A stretch of 43,318 nucleotides of DNA. It comes from an uncultured Actinomycetes bacterium (GTDB taxonomy: Bacteria > Actinomycetota > Actinomycetes > Nanopelagicales > Nanopelagicaceae). The position numbers were made by a program, and so were the translations under genes. Below are positions 24,135 through 32,348 of this stretch, piece after piece (positions within the stretch are counted from its first letter, which is position 1; each line of letters opens with the position of its first letter). The notes under the pieces were generated by a model. It worked only from the letters and a program-made list of their open reading frames with translations. It did no database searches and was not told the origin of the DNA. The stretch lies in NCBI GenBank assembly GCA_903933585.1, contig CAIZKO010000096.1, positions 1-43,318 on the forward strand, read 5' to 3'.

Positions 24135-25058
24135 TTAAGGGGTTTTTCTGCGTAGATTTGCAATCTGTTCATAGAAGAAGTCAGATCCGAAATCTCGAAG
24201 TACGTCCGAATACTTCTTCATTCCCCATGTCCAAAAATCAAAGTCAAGTTCAGAGATCCCATCTTGAATTGACGCCCAAAGCGTCCACCCATATTTACCG
24301 TAGACGCTAAAGAGCCAAGCCCGTGCAAATTTATCTGGACGATCTTCACCATAGTAAGCGGTAACCAACTCACGTAGGGAATCAATCGGCAGAAATGATT
24401 CAGCCCAGAGATTTCCAAGCTCAAAGCAGGGATCGTTATTTCCCGAGTATTCATAATCGATTAGCCAAATCTTCTTGCCATCGTCAATAAAGTTAGCAGC
24501 AAGAAGATCGTTGTTGCATGGAACTTTACCCTCGTCGGTGGCATCGAGAGCGGCAAACAGTTCATCTCCATACTTCGATAACTCTTCATACTCGGCGGGG
24601 ATCCTAAATCCACGCTCTTTCACGATAGCTAGGTAGCTCTTTTGAATCTCAAACATATCGAAGTCCCGCACGAATGGCTTGGCCTCGTGCAACTTCTTAA
24701 TGCTGCGTGCGATACGGGGAAGGTTTGCTGCTACATCTTGCGCATCATAAGTATCCCCGGTCAAAAATCCTATAACCAACAATCCCGCGCCCGGCAGGTA
24801 ATCGTAGACGGGAGCGGCGATACCTGCTTCCGCAGCGATAATTGAATTTCTATATTCTGCTTCGCGATCTATAGATAAAAGCGAAGATGCATTGCTAGAT
24901 ATACGCGCCACATAAATCCCCGAATCTGTGGTTACCTTGAGATTGCGGTTTGTAAGGCCGCCGGAGAGCTCGGAGATTTCGCTTCGGCTGCGGAGCCGAG
25001 GCACCTGATCGAGCAACGCACCGAAAGATTCTTCTAATTGCATTGCAGACAAAGTCAT
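24135..25058 (-). CDS. Choline-kinase/LicA-like small-molecule phosphotransferase
   Basis: A 307-aa protein from the ATG at 25058. LSGGLTNRNLKV is the nucleotide-loop region of choline/ethanolamine kinases. N183-D184 in CNNDLLAANF is the Brenner motif, with catalytic D184 and N189. D201 in WLIDYEYSG is the metal-binding Asp, followed by ELGNLW. The base before the catalytic pair is usually His; here it is Asn. It probably phosphorylates a small amino alcohol or an aminosugar. The start was chosen because TATCCT (25065-25070) precedes it by six bases. A longer frame to 25145 would run into the divergent flavoprotein gene and is unlikely. It converges on the acyl-CoA dehydrogenase gene. Confidence 0.75.
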   Translation of the reverse strand: MTLSAMQLEESFGALLDQVPRLRSRSEISELSGGLTNRNLKVTTDSGIYVARISSNASSLLSIDREAEYRNSIIAAEAGIAAPVYDYLPGAGLLVIGFLTGDTYDAQDVAANLPRIARSIKKLHEAKPFVRDFDMFEIQKSYLAIVKERGFRIPAEYEELSKYGDELFAALDATDEGKVPCNNDLLAANFIDDGKKIWLIDYEYSGNNDPCFELGNLWAESFLPIDSLRELVTAYYGEDRPDKFARAWLFSVYGKYGWTLWASIQDGISELDFDFWTWGMKKYSDVLRDFGSDFFYEQIANLRRKTP

Positions 25059-25064
25059 TACAAA

Positions 25065-25070
25065 AGGATA
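25065..25070 (-). promoter_or_regulatory. Candidate -10 box of the choline-kinase-like gene
   Basis: On the minus strand TATCCT is followed after six bases by ATG, the spacing of a leaderless promoter. It overlaps the -10 box of the divergent gene by two bases. Confidence 0.4.
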
Positions 25071-25074
25071 CATT
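25069..25074 (+). promoter_or_regulatory. Candidate -10 box of the dimethylglycine-dehydrogenase-like gene
   Basis: TACATT is followed after six bases by ATG at 25081. It shares its first two bases with the divergent gene's -10 box. Neither gene has a Shine-Dalgarno sequence, so both are likely leaderless. Confidence 0.4.
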
Positions 25075-25080
25075 TGCAAT

Positions 25081-27528
25081 ATGGCGAATGAACAGGTCCC
25101 CAGCAGGTCAAAAATCGTAATTATTGGTGGCGGGGTTGGTGGCACTTCAGTCGCATATCATCTGACGCAATTAGGGGAGAGCGATGTCATCTTGCTCGAT
25201 CGAAGCGAGTTAACCAGCGGCTCTACCTTCCACTCTGCGGGTCTGGTAGGGCAATTACGAGCTGATCCAACGCTGACAAAGATGAATATGCATTCGGTCG
25301 ACCTTTATCGCCAGTTAGAGAAGAGCGAGACCCCACCATCCTGGGTCGAATGTGGCAGTATTAAATTGGCATCGACACCAGAGCGGCTAGAGGAAATTCG
25401 CCGTCAGATTGGTTGGGCTAAGACCTTTGGATTGGATCTTCACGAAATTTCACCAAAAGAAGCGCAAGAGCGCTTTCCGCTCATGGAACTGGATGGGGTC
25501 GTTGGCGCTTGCATCATGGAGTCCGATGGTCAGGTCGATCCATCACAGTTAGCTCAGGCACTTGCAAGCGGTGCTCGCAGGGGCGGAGCCAAGATATTTC
25601 CACACACTCGCGTTCTTGCCATTCGAACCAAGAATCAACGCATAGTCGGTGTTGATACCGATAAAGGTTTTATAGAGTGCGAGGTTGTCGTGAATTGTGG
25701 CGGCATCTACTCCGCTGAAATTGGCCGACTGGTTGATGTGCGCATTCCAATTATTCCAATGAGCCATCAATATTTGATCACCGACAACTTCTTACCCGCC
25801 GGTGCGCCAAAGCTTCCATCACTACGCGATCCAGACCTGTTGATCTACTTCCGCCAAGAAGTTGATGGACTAGTCATGGGCGGATACGAGCGCGAATCCA
25901 GACCATGGGTAACCAGTCGTGAAAAGTTCGACGACGTTCCCGCAAATTTCAACGGAATGCTTCTTCCCGAAGAATGGGAGCGCTTTGAAGAGATCGCTAT
26001 CAATTCTCAAGTGCGGGTGCCGAAAATGGCTGAAATCGGTATTAAGAAATTTATCAATGGCCCTGAAGCCTTCACACCTGACAATGAATTCTGCTTAGGG
26101 GAGACAGAAGTAGGTGGCTTCTACGTCGCCGCTGGCTTCTGTGCTCACGGTATCGCTGGCGCTGGCGGGATCGGAAAAGTTATGGCGGAGTGGATTGTTG
26201 GAAATGAACCACCTATGGATTTGTGGCATATGGATATTCGCAGATTCGGAAGTTCATACGAATCGCCAGCATTTACCATGGATCGCGTACAAGAGAATTA
26301 CGAACAATATTATGACATTCACTATCCACTCGAAGAGCGCCAAACTGGTCGTCCCGCAAAGACCTCCCCTGTTTACGAGTGGCACAAAGAGCACGGCGCT
26401 GTTTTTGGAGAGAAAGCCTCGTGGGAGCGCGTTAACTATTACGAAACGCACGTGGGCGATGAAGGAAATCGCCCCTACGGTTGGGCGGGCAAGAATTGGT
26501 CAGCAGCGGTACAGGTCGAGCATCAAATTACGCGTACCTCAGCCGGAATCTTTGACGAATCAAGTTTCGCTAAGTTGAAGATAACCGGTGCCCGGGCTGG
26601 CGAATTTCTTAATCTGGTCTGCTCCAACAACGTTGTTCGAGGAATCAACCGAACCGTTTATACCCAGGCGCTCAATACCAAAGGTGGTATCGAATCCGAC
26701 TACACCGTGACTCAAATTTCCAAAGATGAATTCCTAATTATTACTGGCACCGCTTTTGGAAATCATGATGGTGGTTGGCTCCGAAAGCAGCGCCGCGAAA
26801 TGGCATTTGATGATGTCGAAATTACAGATTCCACTTCGGAATTAGCGGTATTTGGAATCTGGGGTCCGAAAGCTCGAGAGATACTGCAATTGATAACCAC
26901 TTACGATCTTGGAAATGAGAATTTTCCCTTCATGCATTCTCGCGAGATAGAAGTTGCGGGAGTCAATTTACGTGCAACGCGCATTACCTATGTCGGCGAA
27001 CTCGGTTGGGAGCTCTATTTACCAATTAAGGAGGGTCTGCGAGTTTGGAACGCTCTCATTGCAGCTGGTAAGCCGCTTGGAGCCGAACCCTGTGGCTACC
27101 GGGCGATTGAATCGCTGCGCCTGGAAAAGGGTTATCTGGCCTGGGGGAGTGAAATCAATACGGAGACAACCCCACTAGAAGCCGGCCTCGGCTTTGCGGT
27201 TTCACAGAAGAAAAGCGCATTTATCGGCAAGGAGGCCTTACTGGCAGACCCTCATCCAAAGCGCGCTCTAGTAGTTATTACCTTCGACGATCTCAAGCAA
27301 ACTCCGCTCGGAAACGAACCGATCAGGGCCAACGGAGAAATTATCGGCCGAATTAAAAGTGGAGGCCAGGGCTACACGATCCAAAAGGGGATCGGCTATG
27401 CCTACCTGCCTAAGGAATTCACCACGCCACAATCAACGCTAGAGGTCGAATTTTTCGGAGAGTGGAAGATTGGTGTCGTGCAAAGCTCACCTCTCTTTGA
27501 TCCCGAGGGTCTGCGAATTAAGGGTTAA
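25081..27528 (+). CDS. Dimethylglycine/sarcosine dehydrogenase-like FAD protein with GcvT domain
   Basis: An 815-aa protein in the order of mitochondrial-type dimethylglycine and sarcosine dehydrogenases. A DAO domain starts with the Rossmann motif GGGVGG (16-21) and D40, and H51 in FHSAGL lies where FAD is covalently attached in this family. A short FAO_M linker covers about 375-430. The folate-binding GcvT domain covers about 440-700, with the GcvT C-terminal beta-barrel to the end. It should oxidatively demethylate an N-methyl amino acid, passing the one-carbon unit to tetrahydrofolate and electrons to ETF. Which substrate it uses is not known. EtfB starts 9 bp after it, so the genes are probably one operon. 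Confidence 0.85.
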   Translation: MANEQVPSRSKIVIIGGGVGGTSVAYHLTQLGESDVILLDRSELTSGSTFHSAGLVGQLRADPTLTKMNMHSVDLYRQLEKSETPPSWVECGSIKLASTPERLEEIRRQIGWAKTFGLDLHEISPKEAQERFPLMELDGVVGACIMESDGQVDPSQLAQALASGARRGGAKIFPHTRVLAIRTKNQRIVGVDTDKGFIECEVVVNCGGIYSAEIGRLVDVRIPIIPMSHQYLITDNFLPAGAPKLPSLRDPDLLIYFRQEVDGLVMGGYERESRPWVTSREKFDDVPANFNGMLLPEEWERFEEIAINSQVRVPKMAEIGIKKFINGPEAFTPDNEFCLGETEVGGFYVAAGFCAHGIAGAGGIGKVMAEWIVGNEPPMDLWHMDIRRFGSSYESPAFTMDRVQENYEQYYDIHYPLEERQTGRPAKTSPVYEWHKEHGAVFGEKASWERVNYYETHVGDEGNRPYGWAGKNWSAAVQVEHQITRTSAGIFDESSFAKLKITGARAGEFLNLVCSNNVVRGINRTVYTQALNTKGGIESDYTVTQISKDEFLIITGTAFGNHDGGWLRKQRREMAFDDVEITDSTSELAVFGIWGPKAREILQLITTYDLGNENFPFMHSREIEVAGVNLRATRITYVGELGWELYLPIKEGLRVWNALIAAGKPLGAEPCGYRAIESLRLEKGYLAWGSEINTETTPLEAGLGFAVSQKKSAFIGKEALLADPHPKRALVVITFDDLKQTPLGNEPIRANGEIIGRIKSGGQGYTIQKGIGYAYLPKEFTTPQSTLEVEFFGEWKIGVVQSSPLFDPEGLRIKG

Positions 27529-27537
27529 TATCTCGAG

Positions 27538-28347
27538 ATGAAGATTGCGGTCTGCGTTAAACAGGTTCCTGATTCTTGGGTCGAAAAGAAGATGGATGGC
27601 CAAGTATTAGATCGCCTGGGAGTGGATGCTGTTCTTAACGATCTCGATGAGTATGCGCTTGAGGAAGCGCTGCGAATTGTAGAAGCCAACTCAACGACAG
27701 GTGCCGCTGGTCCAGAAAGCGGACATGAAATTACCTTGCTTTGCATGGGGCCAGAACGCGCCACCGAAGCGCTCCGCAAGGGTCTGGCCATGGGGGCGGA
27801 TAACGCCATCTTGATCTCTGATCCAGCGCTTGCAGGATCAGATGCCCTATCAACTTCGCTGGTATTAGCGCAGGTGATCGCAAATGGTGGTTTCGATCTA
27901 GTTATGTGTGGAACCGAATCTACCGATGCTCGCATGAGCGTGATTCCCGCGATGCTAGCTGAACGTTTGGGATGGGCCCAACTAACTCATGTGCACAAAG
28001 TCGATATCGATCTGGCGGGTTCTATGGCGCAGGGAGCTCGCTCTACTGAAATTGGAGTTGAAAATATCTCGGCTCATTTCCCAATAGTGATTAGTGTTCC
28101 AGATAAGATCAATGTTCCCCGTTACCCTTCATTTAAAGGGATCATGGGCTCTAAGAAGAAACCTTTAGTGATTAAGGCTCTTGGCGAGATTGGAATTGAG
28201 TCAGATTCCGTGGGTGCGGCCGCATCCTGGTCGACTGTAAGAGAAGTGACTCCTCGACCGCCTAAATCCAAAGGAATCAAGGTGGTTGATGCTGGTGATG
28301 GTGGAAACCAACTGGTCGCTTTCTTAGTTGAGCAGCGTGTCATATGA
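27538..28347 (+). CDS. etfB: Electron transfer flavoprotein beta subunit
   Basis: A 269-aa EtfB. It begins with [12 protein letters not shown] and has the family pattern [15 protein letters not shown], a GADNAILI strand, and [12 protein letters not shown]. It pairs with EtfA to bind FAD and AMP and carries electrons from flavin dehydrogenases to the membrane. It sits 9 bp after the flavoprotein gene and overlaps etfA by 4 bp (ATGA), which couples the two subunits' translation. The likely donors encoded here are the dimethylglycine-dehydrogenase-like protein and the acyl-CoA dehydrogenase. Confidence 0.95.
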   Translation: MKIAVCVKQVPDSWVEKKMDGQVLDRLGVDAVLNDLDEYALEEALRIVEANSTTGAAGPESGHEITLLCMGPERATEALRKGLAMGADNAILISDPALAGSDALSTSLVLAQVIANGGFDLVMCGTESTDARMSVIPAMLAERLGWAQLTHVHKVDIDLAGSMAQGARSTEIGVENISAHFPIVISVPDKINVPRYPSFKGIMGSKKKPLVIKALGEIGIESDSVGAAASWSTVREVTPRPPKSKGIKVVDAGDGGNQLVAFLVEQRVI

Positions 28348-29267
28348 GTGTTCTCATTCTGGTCGATCAGGTTGATGGAAAGGTGGCTCGCTCTACTGGC
28401 GAGCTTGCTATTTTTGGGCAGAGAATAGGGGAGGTCACAGCCGTTCTCTTTGATGCAGATTTGCTCCCGCAATTGTCTGAATTCTGCGTTGATAAGGTCA
28501 TCACCGTTTCTGGTGTCAATCGCAATTCTCCGGCTGAGGTAGCGCAGGTGCTCTCGCAGATCATCCTTGAGAAATCCCCAATTGCGCTACTTGTTACAGC
28601 GACTATCACGGGAAAAGAGATTGCAGCACGAACGGCGGTTCGGTCGCATTCTGGAATCATTACAGATGCAACAGATATTGACAGTGAACTGATCACGACT
28701 CAATCAATCTTTGGTGGCGCCATGACAGTCAAGGCAGGAGTGAAGAGTCCGTGCGCAGTTGTAGCAATTCGCTCTAATTCTGTCGATGTTGTCAGCACAA
28801 AGAGCTCGCCAGTTGTCGAAGCATTTTTGGGAACTATAACTCCCTCCTTGGAGCGCACTCTTTCGGTAGAGATGGCGTTGAAAGGCAACCGTCCAGAACT
28901 TACCGAAGCGTCAATCGTGGTCTCCGGTGGCGGTGGAACCAAAGGCGACTTTGGGCCGTTAGAGGAGTTCGCCGATAGCCTCGGTGCAGCGATAGGGGCC
29001 TCACGCGCAGCGACGGATGCCGGTTGGTACCCTCATTCACACCAAGTGGGACAAACCGGAAAGACTGTGCGGCCGCAGCTTTACGTAGCGGTGGGAATCT
29101 CTGGGGCCATTCAACATCGCGCGGGAATGCAGACAAGCAAATTGATCATCGCAGTAAATACCGATCCCGATGCGCCCATCTTCGACGTTGCAGACTTTGG
29201 AGTTGTGGGCGACTTATTTTCAGTTATCCCACAAGCGACCGCAGCAATTAAGGCGAAGAAGCCGTAA
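28344..29267 (+). CDS. etfA: Electron transfer flavoprotein alpha subunit
   Basis: A 307-aa EtfA. The N-terminal part is a Rossmann-like domain. The C-terminal FAD domain is unmistakable: [20 protein letters not shown], then [19 protein letters not shown] and [11 protein letters not shown]. Its start overlaps the etfB stop (ATGA). It ends 15 bp from the end of the convergent EtfD-like gene, which should be its electron acceptor in the membrane. The arrangement favours ETF-linked oxidation in a menaquinone-using cell. Confidence 0.95.
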   Translation: MSVLILVDQVDGKVARSTGELAIFGQRIGEVTAVLFDADLLPQLSEFCVDKVITVSGVNRNSPAEVAQVLSQIILEKSPIALLVTATITGKEIAARTAVRSHSGIITDATDIDSELITTQSIFGGAMTVKAGVKSPCAVVAIRSNSVDVVSTKSSPVVEAFLGTITPSLERTLSVEMALKGNRPELTEASIVVSGGGGTKGDFGPLEEFADSLGAAIGASRAATDAGWYPHSHQVGQTGKTVRPQLYVAVGISGAIQHRAGMQTSKLIIAVNTDPDAPIFDVADFGVVGDLFSVIPQATAAIKAKKP

Positions 29268-29282
29268 GGTCACAAGGTGGGC

Positions 29283-31328
29283 TTATTCGCCGCCCTTAAC
29301 GCTGCGCAACAATACTTGAGCAACATCGAGGACTTGTACATCTGACTCTCGAGCTTGTACTCCATCGGTCACCATGATGCGACAGAATGGACAAGCGACC
29401 GCAACTTCTGTTGCGCCCGTTGCTAAAGCCTCATCAACACGCGTCAAGTTAATGCGAGTTCCGATAGTTTCTTCGACCCACATCCGTCCGCCACCGCCGC
29501 CACAACAGAATGAACGTTCCTGATTGCGTGGCATCTCGGTGATGTCACAACCACTCGCTTCAAGTAATTCACGCGGTGGTGCATAAATCTGATTGTGTCG
29601 ACCCAGGTAGCAAGGATCGTGATAGGTCAACTTCGCCTCGGATTTATGAGGGCTTGGCTTTAAGCGCCCCTCTTTGATCAGGGTATTTAAGAGTTGGGTG
29701 TGGTGCAACATCTCAAGCTCGAAGCCACTCTGTGCGTAATCCTTACCAATTGTTGTGAAGCAATGTGGACAGGTGACGACGACCTTCTTCTTTCCCTTGG
29801 ACCGACCCGCAAATACCTCGTTGAAGGTTTCGATGTTCTCGGCCGCCAGAATTTGATACAGGTATTCGTTACCAGAGCGACGAGCGGGATCCCCGGTGCA
29901 TGTTTCTCGGTTTCCAAGTACGGCGAAATTGACTCCCGCCATATAGAGCAGTTCCGCTACCGCCTTAGTTGTCTTCTTGGCGCGATCTTCATATGCTCCT
30001 GCGCAACCGACCCAGAAGAGATATTCGACATCGTCGGGAAGAGTTCCGCTGACGACTTTTACTGGGAAATCGCACTCTGCGATCCATCCTTCGCGGTTAT
30101 CTTTATTTGACCCCCAAGGATTGCCCGCTTGCTCCATATTACGGAATGTTCCGTTGAGTTCTTTAGGAAAATTGGATTCGACTAATACTTGGAAGCGACG
30201 CATATTTACAATGTGATCGATGTGCTCGATACCGACAGGGCAGGCATTGACGCAGGCTCCACAGGATGTACAGGCCCACAGAACATCGGTGGATATCGGC
30301 GCGTTATCGCCCACCAGATTTTCGGTCTCGACAACCTTCGCCATAGCGTGATCACGCATAGACATGATCAACAACTTTGGCGAAAGCGGTTTGTCGGTAT
30401 GCCAGGCCGGACATTGCGACTGACAGCGCCCACATTCGGTACAGCTGGTCATATCCAGCAGACCCTTCCAAGAAATGTCACCGCGCGTTCCTAGTCCAAA
30501 GAGATCATCTTCTGCAGGATCTTCGAAATTAATGGGCTTACCCTTGGAGAGCATCTCAGGAAGCGCACCGAGTGCCGGCCGATCAATATTGCGTTTGAAA
30601 TATATATTGAAGAAGGCCAAGAATCTGTGCCAAGCCACTCCCATGGTTAAGTCGGAGGCAATGACAATGAACCAGGCCATCGAAATCAGGATCTTGATGG
30701 TAGCTACAATGACAATGGCGTTCTTGATAGTTCCTGCGGAGAGCGAGTTAAAGGTAAGTACCGCCGGCCAAGATATTGCATAATGCCAATTCCATGAGGT
30801 GACTCCAGCGAGGGCGCCTTCGAGTCCGCGCAGAGCAATTACGCAGAAAACAATCGCCAAGATAGTTGCCTCGACGTAGTAGGCCTTGCCCATTGCAGAT
30901 CCCGAAAAGCGATTACGGGTACGAAACCTTGTTACCTGACGAATTCCTATAAGGGTGACGATTCCAATTCCCGTGAGCGCAGCGATCATCTCTGCAAAGA
31001 GTTCGTATCCAACGAAGTGCCCGATGAGCGGTAGAGAGAAGGTGGGGTCGATTACCTGTCCATAAGCGGTCAGCAACGTTCCAAAGAGAACCACGAAGCC
31101 GACCATCACGAACCAGTGCGCAATGCCGGTACCGGTGAAGTTGAGCATCTTGGTATGTCCGAGGATCTCTTTAAACATATTGCTCAAGCGCGCTCCGCGG
31201 TTCCCACTTCGAGTTGGATCCGGCTGTTGCTTTTTATATATGGCAATCAACTGACGAACTCGGATTGTAAGTAGTACCACCGCAAAACTGGTGACCAGGT
31301 AAGCGAGCACTGCGAGCAGGGTGATCAT
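29283..31328 (-). CDS. etfD: EtfD-like membrane Fe-S oxidoreductase (ETF:menaquinone oxidoreductase)
   Basis: A 681-aa protein. Five or six hydrophobic segments occupy residues 1-240 (a NarI-like quinone/heme domain). Two [4Fe-4S] motifs follow: C296-x2-C299-x2-C302-x3-C306 and C353-x2-C356-x2-C359-x3-C363. The C-terminal part has two CCG-type cysteine-rich domains, with CPHCFTTIGKDY and SFCCGGGGGRMW. This is the architecture of Mycobacterium tuberculosis Rv0338c (EtfD), the proposed ETF oxidoreductase. It should accept electrons from EtfAB and reduce menaquinone. It lies downstream of korA and korB on the same strand, 18 bp after korB, so the three may be one transcript. Confidence 0.85.
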   Translation of the reverse strand: MITLLAVLAYLVTSFAVVLLTIRVRQLIAIYKKQQPDPTRSGNRGARLSNMFKEILGHTKMLNFTGTGIAHWFVMVGFVVLFGTLLTAYGQVIDPTFSLPLIGHFVGYELFAEMIAALTGIGIVTLIGIRQVTRFRTRNRFSGSAMGKAYYVEATILAIVFCVIALRGLEGALAGVTSWNWHYAISWPAVLTFNSLSAGTIKNAIVIVATIKILISMAWFIVIASDLTMGVAWHRFLAFFNIYFKRNIDRPALGALPEMLSKGKPINFEDPAEDDLFGLGTRGDISWKGLLDMTSCTECGRCQSQCPAWHTDKPLSPKLLIMSMRDHAMAKVVETENLVGDNAPISTDVLWACTSCGACVNACPVGIEHIDHIVNMRRFQVLVESNFPKELNGTFRNMEQAGNPWGSNKDNREGWIAECDFPVKVVSGTLPDDVEYLFWVGCAGAYEDRAKKTTKAVAELLYMAGVNFAVLGNRETCTGDPARRSGNEYLYQILAAENIETFNEVFAGRSKGKKKVVVTCPHCFTTIGKDYAQSGFELEMLHHTQLLNTLIKEGRLKPSPHKSEAKLTYHDPCYLGRHNQIYAPPRELLEASGCDITEMPRNQERSFCCGGGGGRMWVEETIGTRINLTRVDEALATGATEVAVACPFCRIMVTDGVQARESDVQVLDVAQVLLRSVKGGE

Positions 31329-31346
31329 TGGGTAACAATAACCCTA

Positions 31347-32348
31347 TTAATTAACTACCCAAGTATCCCCACTGGCGAGCAGAGAGGCTAAATTCCCCGC
31401 TCCATCCTTTGCTATAACATCGGCGATTTGCTGGTTTACCAATGATGAATACTCAGCCCGGGCTACATCTCGGAAAATGCCAACGGGAACGTGATCTAGC
31501 TCTGAAGAGGAGAGCCTTGAGAGAGCAAATGCGTATGAAGGGTCGGGGTTATTAGCATTATGAACGACGAGATCCCTCTCAGAGACCGTCGAGAGTTCTA
31601 CAACTTTCATAGAACCGCTCTCCATGATCACACCATGAGTCTCTGACTTGATGGGTGATCCATGAATTAACTGCAGGAGCGTTGCACCCTTCGTATCACC
31701 GTCCTTCACAGCAAGGAATGCATCGTCATTGAAGATCGGGCAATTTTGATAGATCTCGATGAGAGCGGATCCCTTGTGCGCTGCTGCAGCTTGCAACATC
31801 TCGGTCAAGTGTTTGCGGTCGGTATCTATTGAACGTGCTACGAAGGTAGCTTCTGCTCCGAGTGCCAATGAAATTGGATTAAATGGCGTATCCAAGGAGC
31901 CGATTGGAGTGGACTTGGTTACTTTGCCAGATTCACTCGTTGGTGAATATTGGCCTTTAGTCAGTCCGTAGATGCGGTTGTTGAAGAGCAAGATTTTAAG
32001 ATTTACATTTCGGCGCAGGGCGTGAATCAGGTGGTTGCCACCAATAGATAATGCATCGCCATCACCAGTGATTACGAAGATCGTTAGGTCCGGGCGGGAA
32101 ATTGCTAACCCAGATGCGATCGCTGGAGCACGACCATGAATGGAGTGGATACCAAAAGTCTCCAAATAATATGGAAAACGCGATGAACAACCGATTCCCG
32201 AGATGAAAACTATATTTTCGCGGGGAAGTCCCAACGTTGGTAAGAAGGATTGCACAGTTGAGAGAATGGAATAGTCACCACACCCAGGGCACCAACGCAC
32301 CTCTTGGTCGGATGTAAAATCTCTCTTGGTAAGCGTCACATCAGTCAC
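31347..32348 (-). CDS. korB: 2-oxoglutarate:ferredoxin oxidoreductase beta subunit
   Basis: A 333-aa TPP-binding subunit. W19-C20-P21-G22-C23-G24 opens the [4Fe-4S] site, with C54 in GIGCSSRFPYY and a later cysteine in YQNCPIFND as further ligands. The TPP motif is GDGD (95-98) to NN (123-124). It forms KorAB with the next gene upstream, oxidising 2-oxoglutarate to succinyl-CoA with ferredoxin as acceptor. Its start overlaps the korA end by 8 bp, which couples translation. No separate ferredoxin subunit gene is next to it. Confidence 0.9.
   Translation of the reverse strand: MTDVTLTKRDFTSDQEVRWCPGCGDYSILSTVQSFLPTLGLPRENIVFISGIGCSSRFPYYLETFGIHSIHGRAPAIASGLAISRPDLTIFVITGDGDALSIGGNHLIHALRRNVNLKILLFNNRIYGLTKGQYSPTSESGKVTKSTPIGSLDTPFNPISLALGAEATFVARSIDTDRKHLTEMLQAAAAHKGSALIEIYQNCPIFNDDAFLAVKDGDTKGATLLQLIHGSPIKSETHGVIMESGSMKVVELSTVSERDLVVHNANNPDPSYAFALSRLSSSELDHVPVGIFRDVARAEYSSLVNQQIADVIAKDGAGNLASLLASGDTWVVN

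Noticed and set aside
25059-25145. Upstream extension of the choline-kinase-like gene to 25145
   Set aside because: It would overlap the divergent flavoprotein gene by 65 bp, has no ribosome-binding site, and the added residues are unlike the family.
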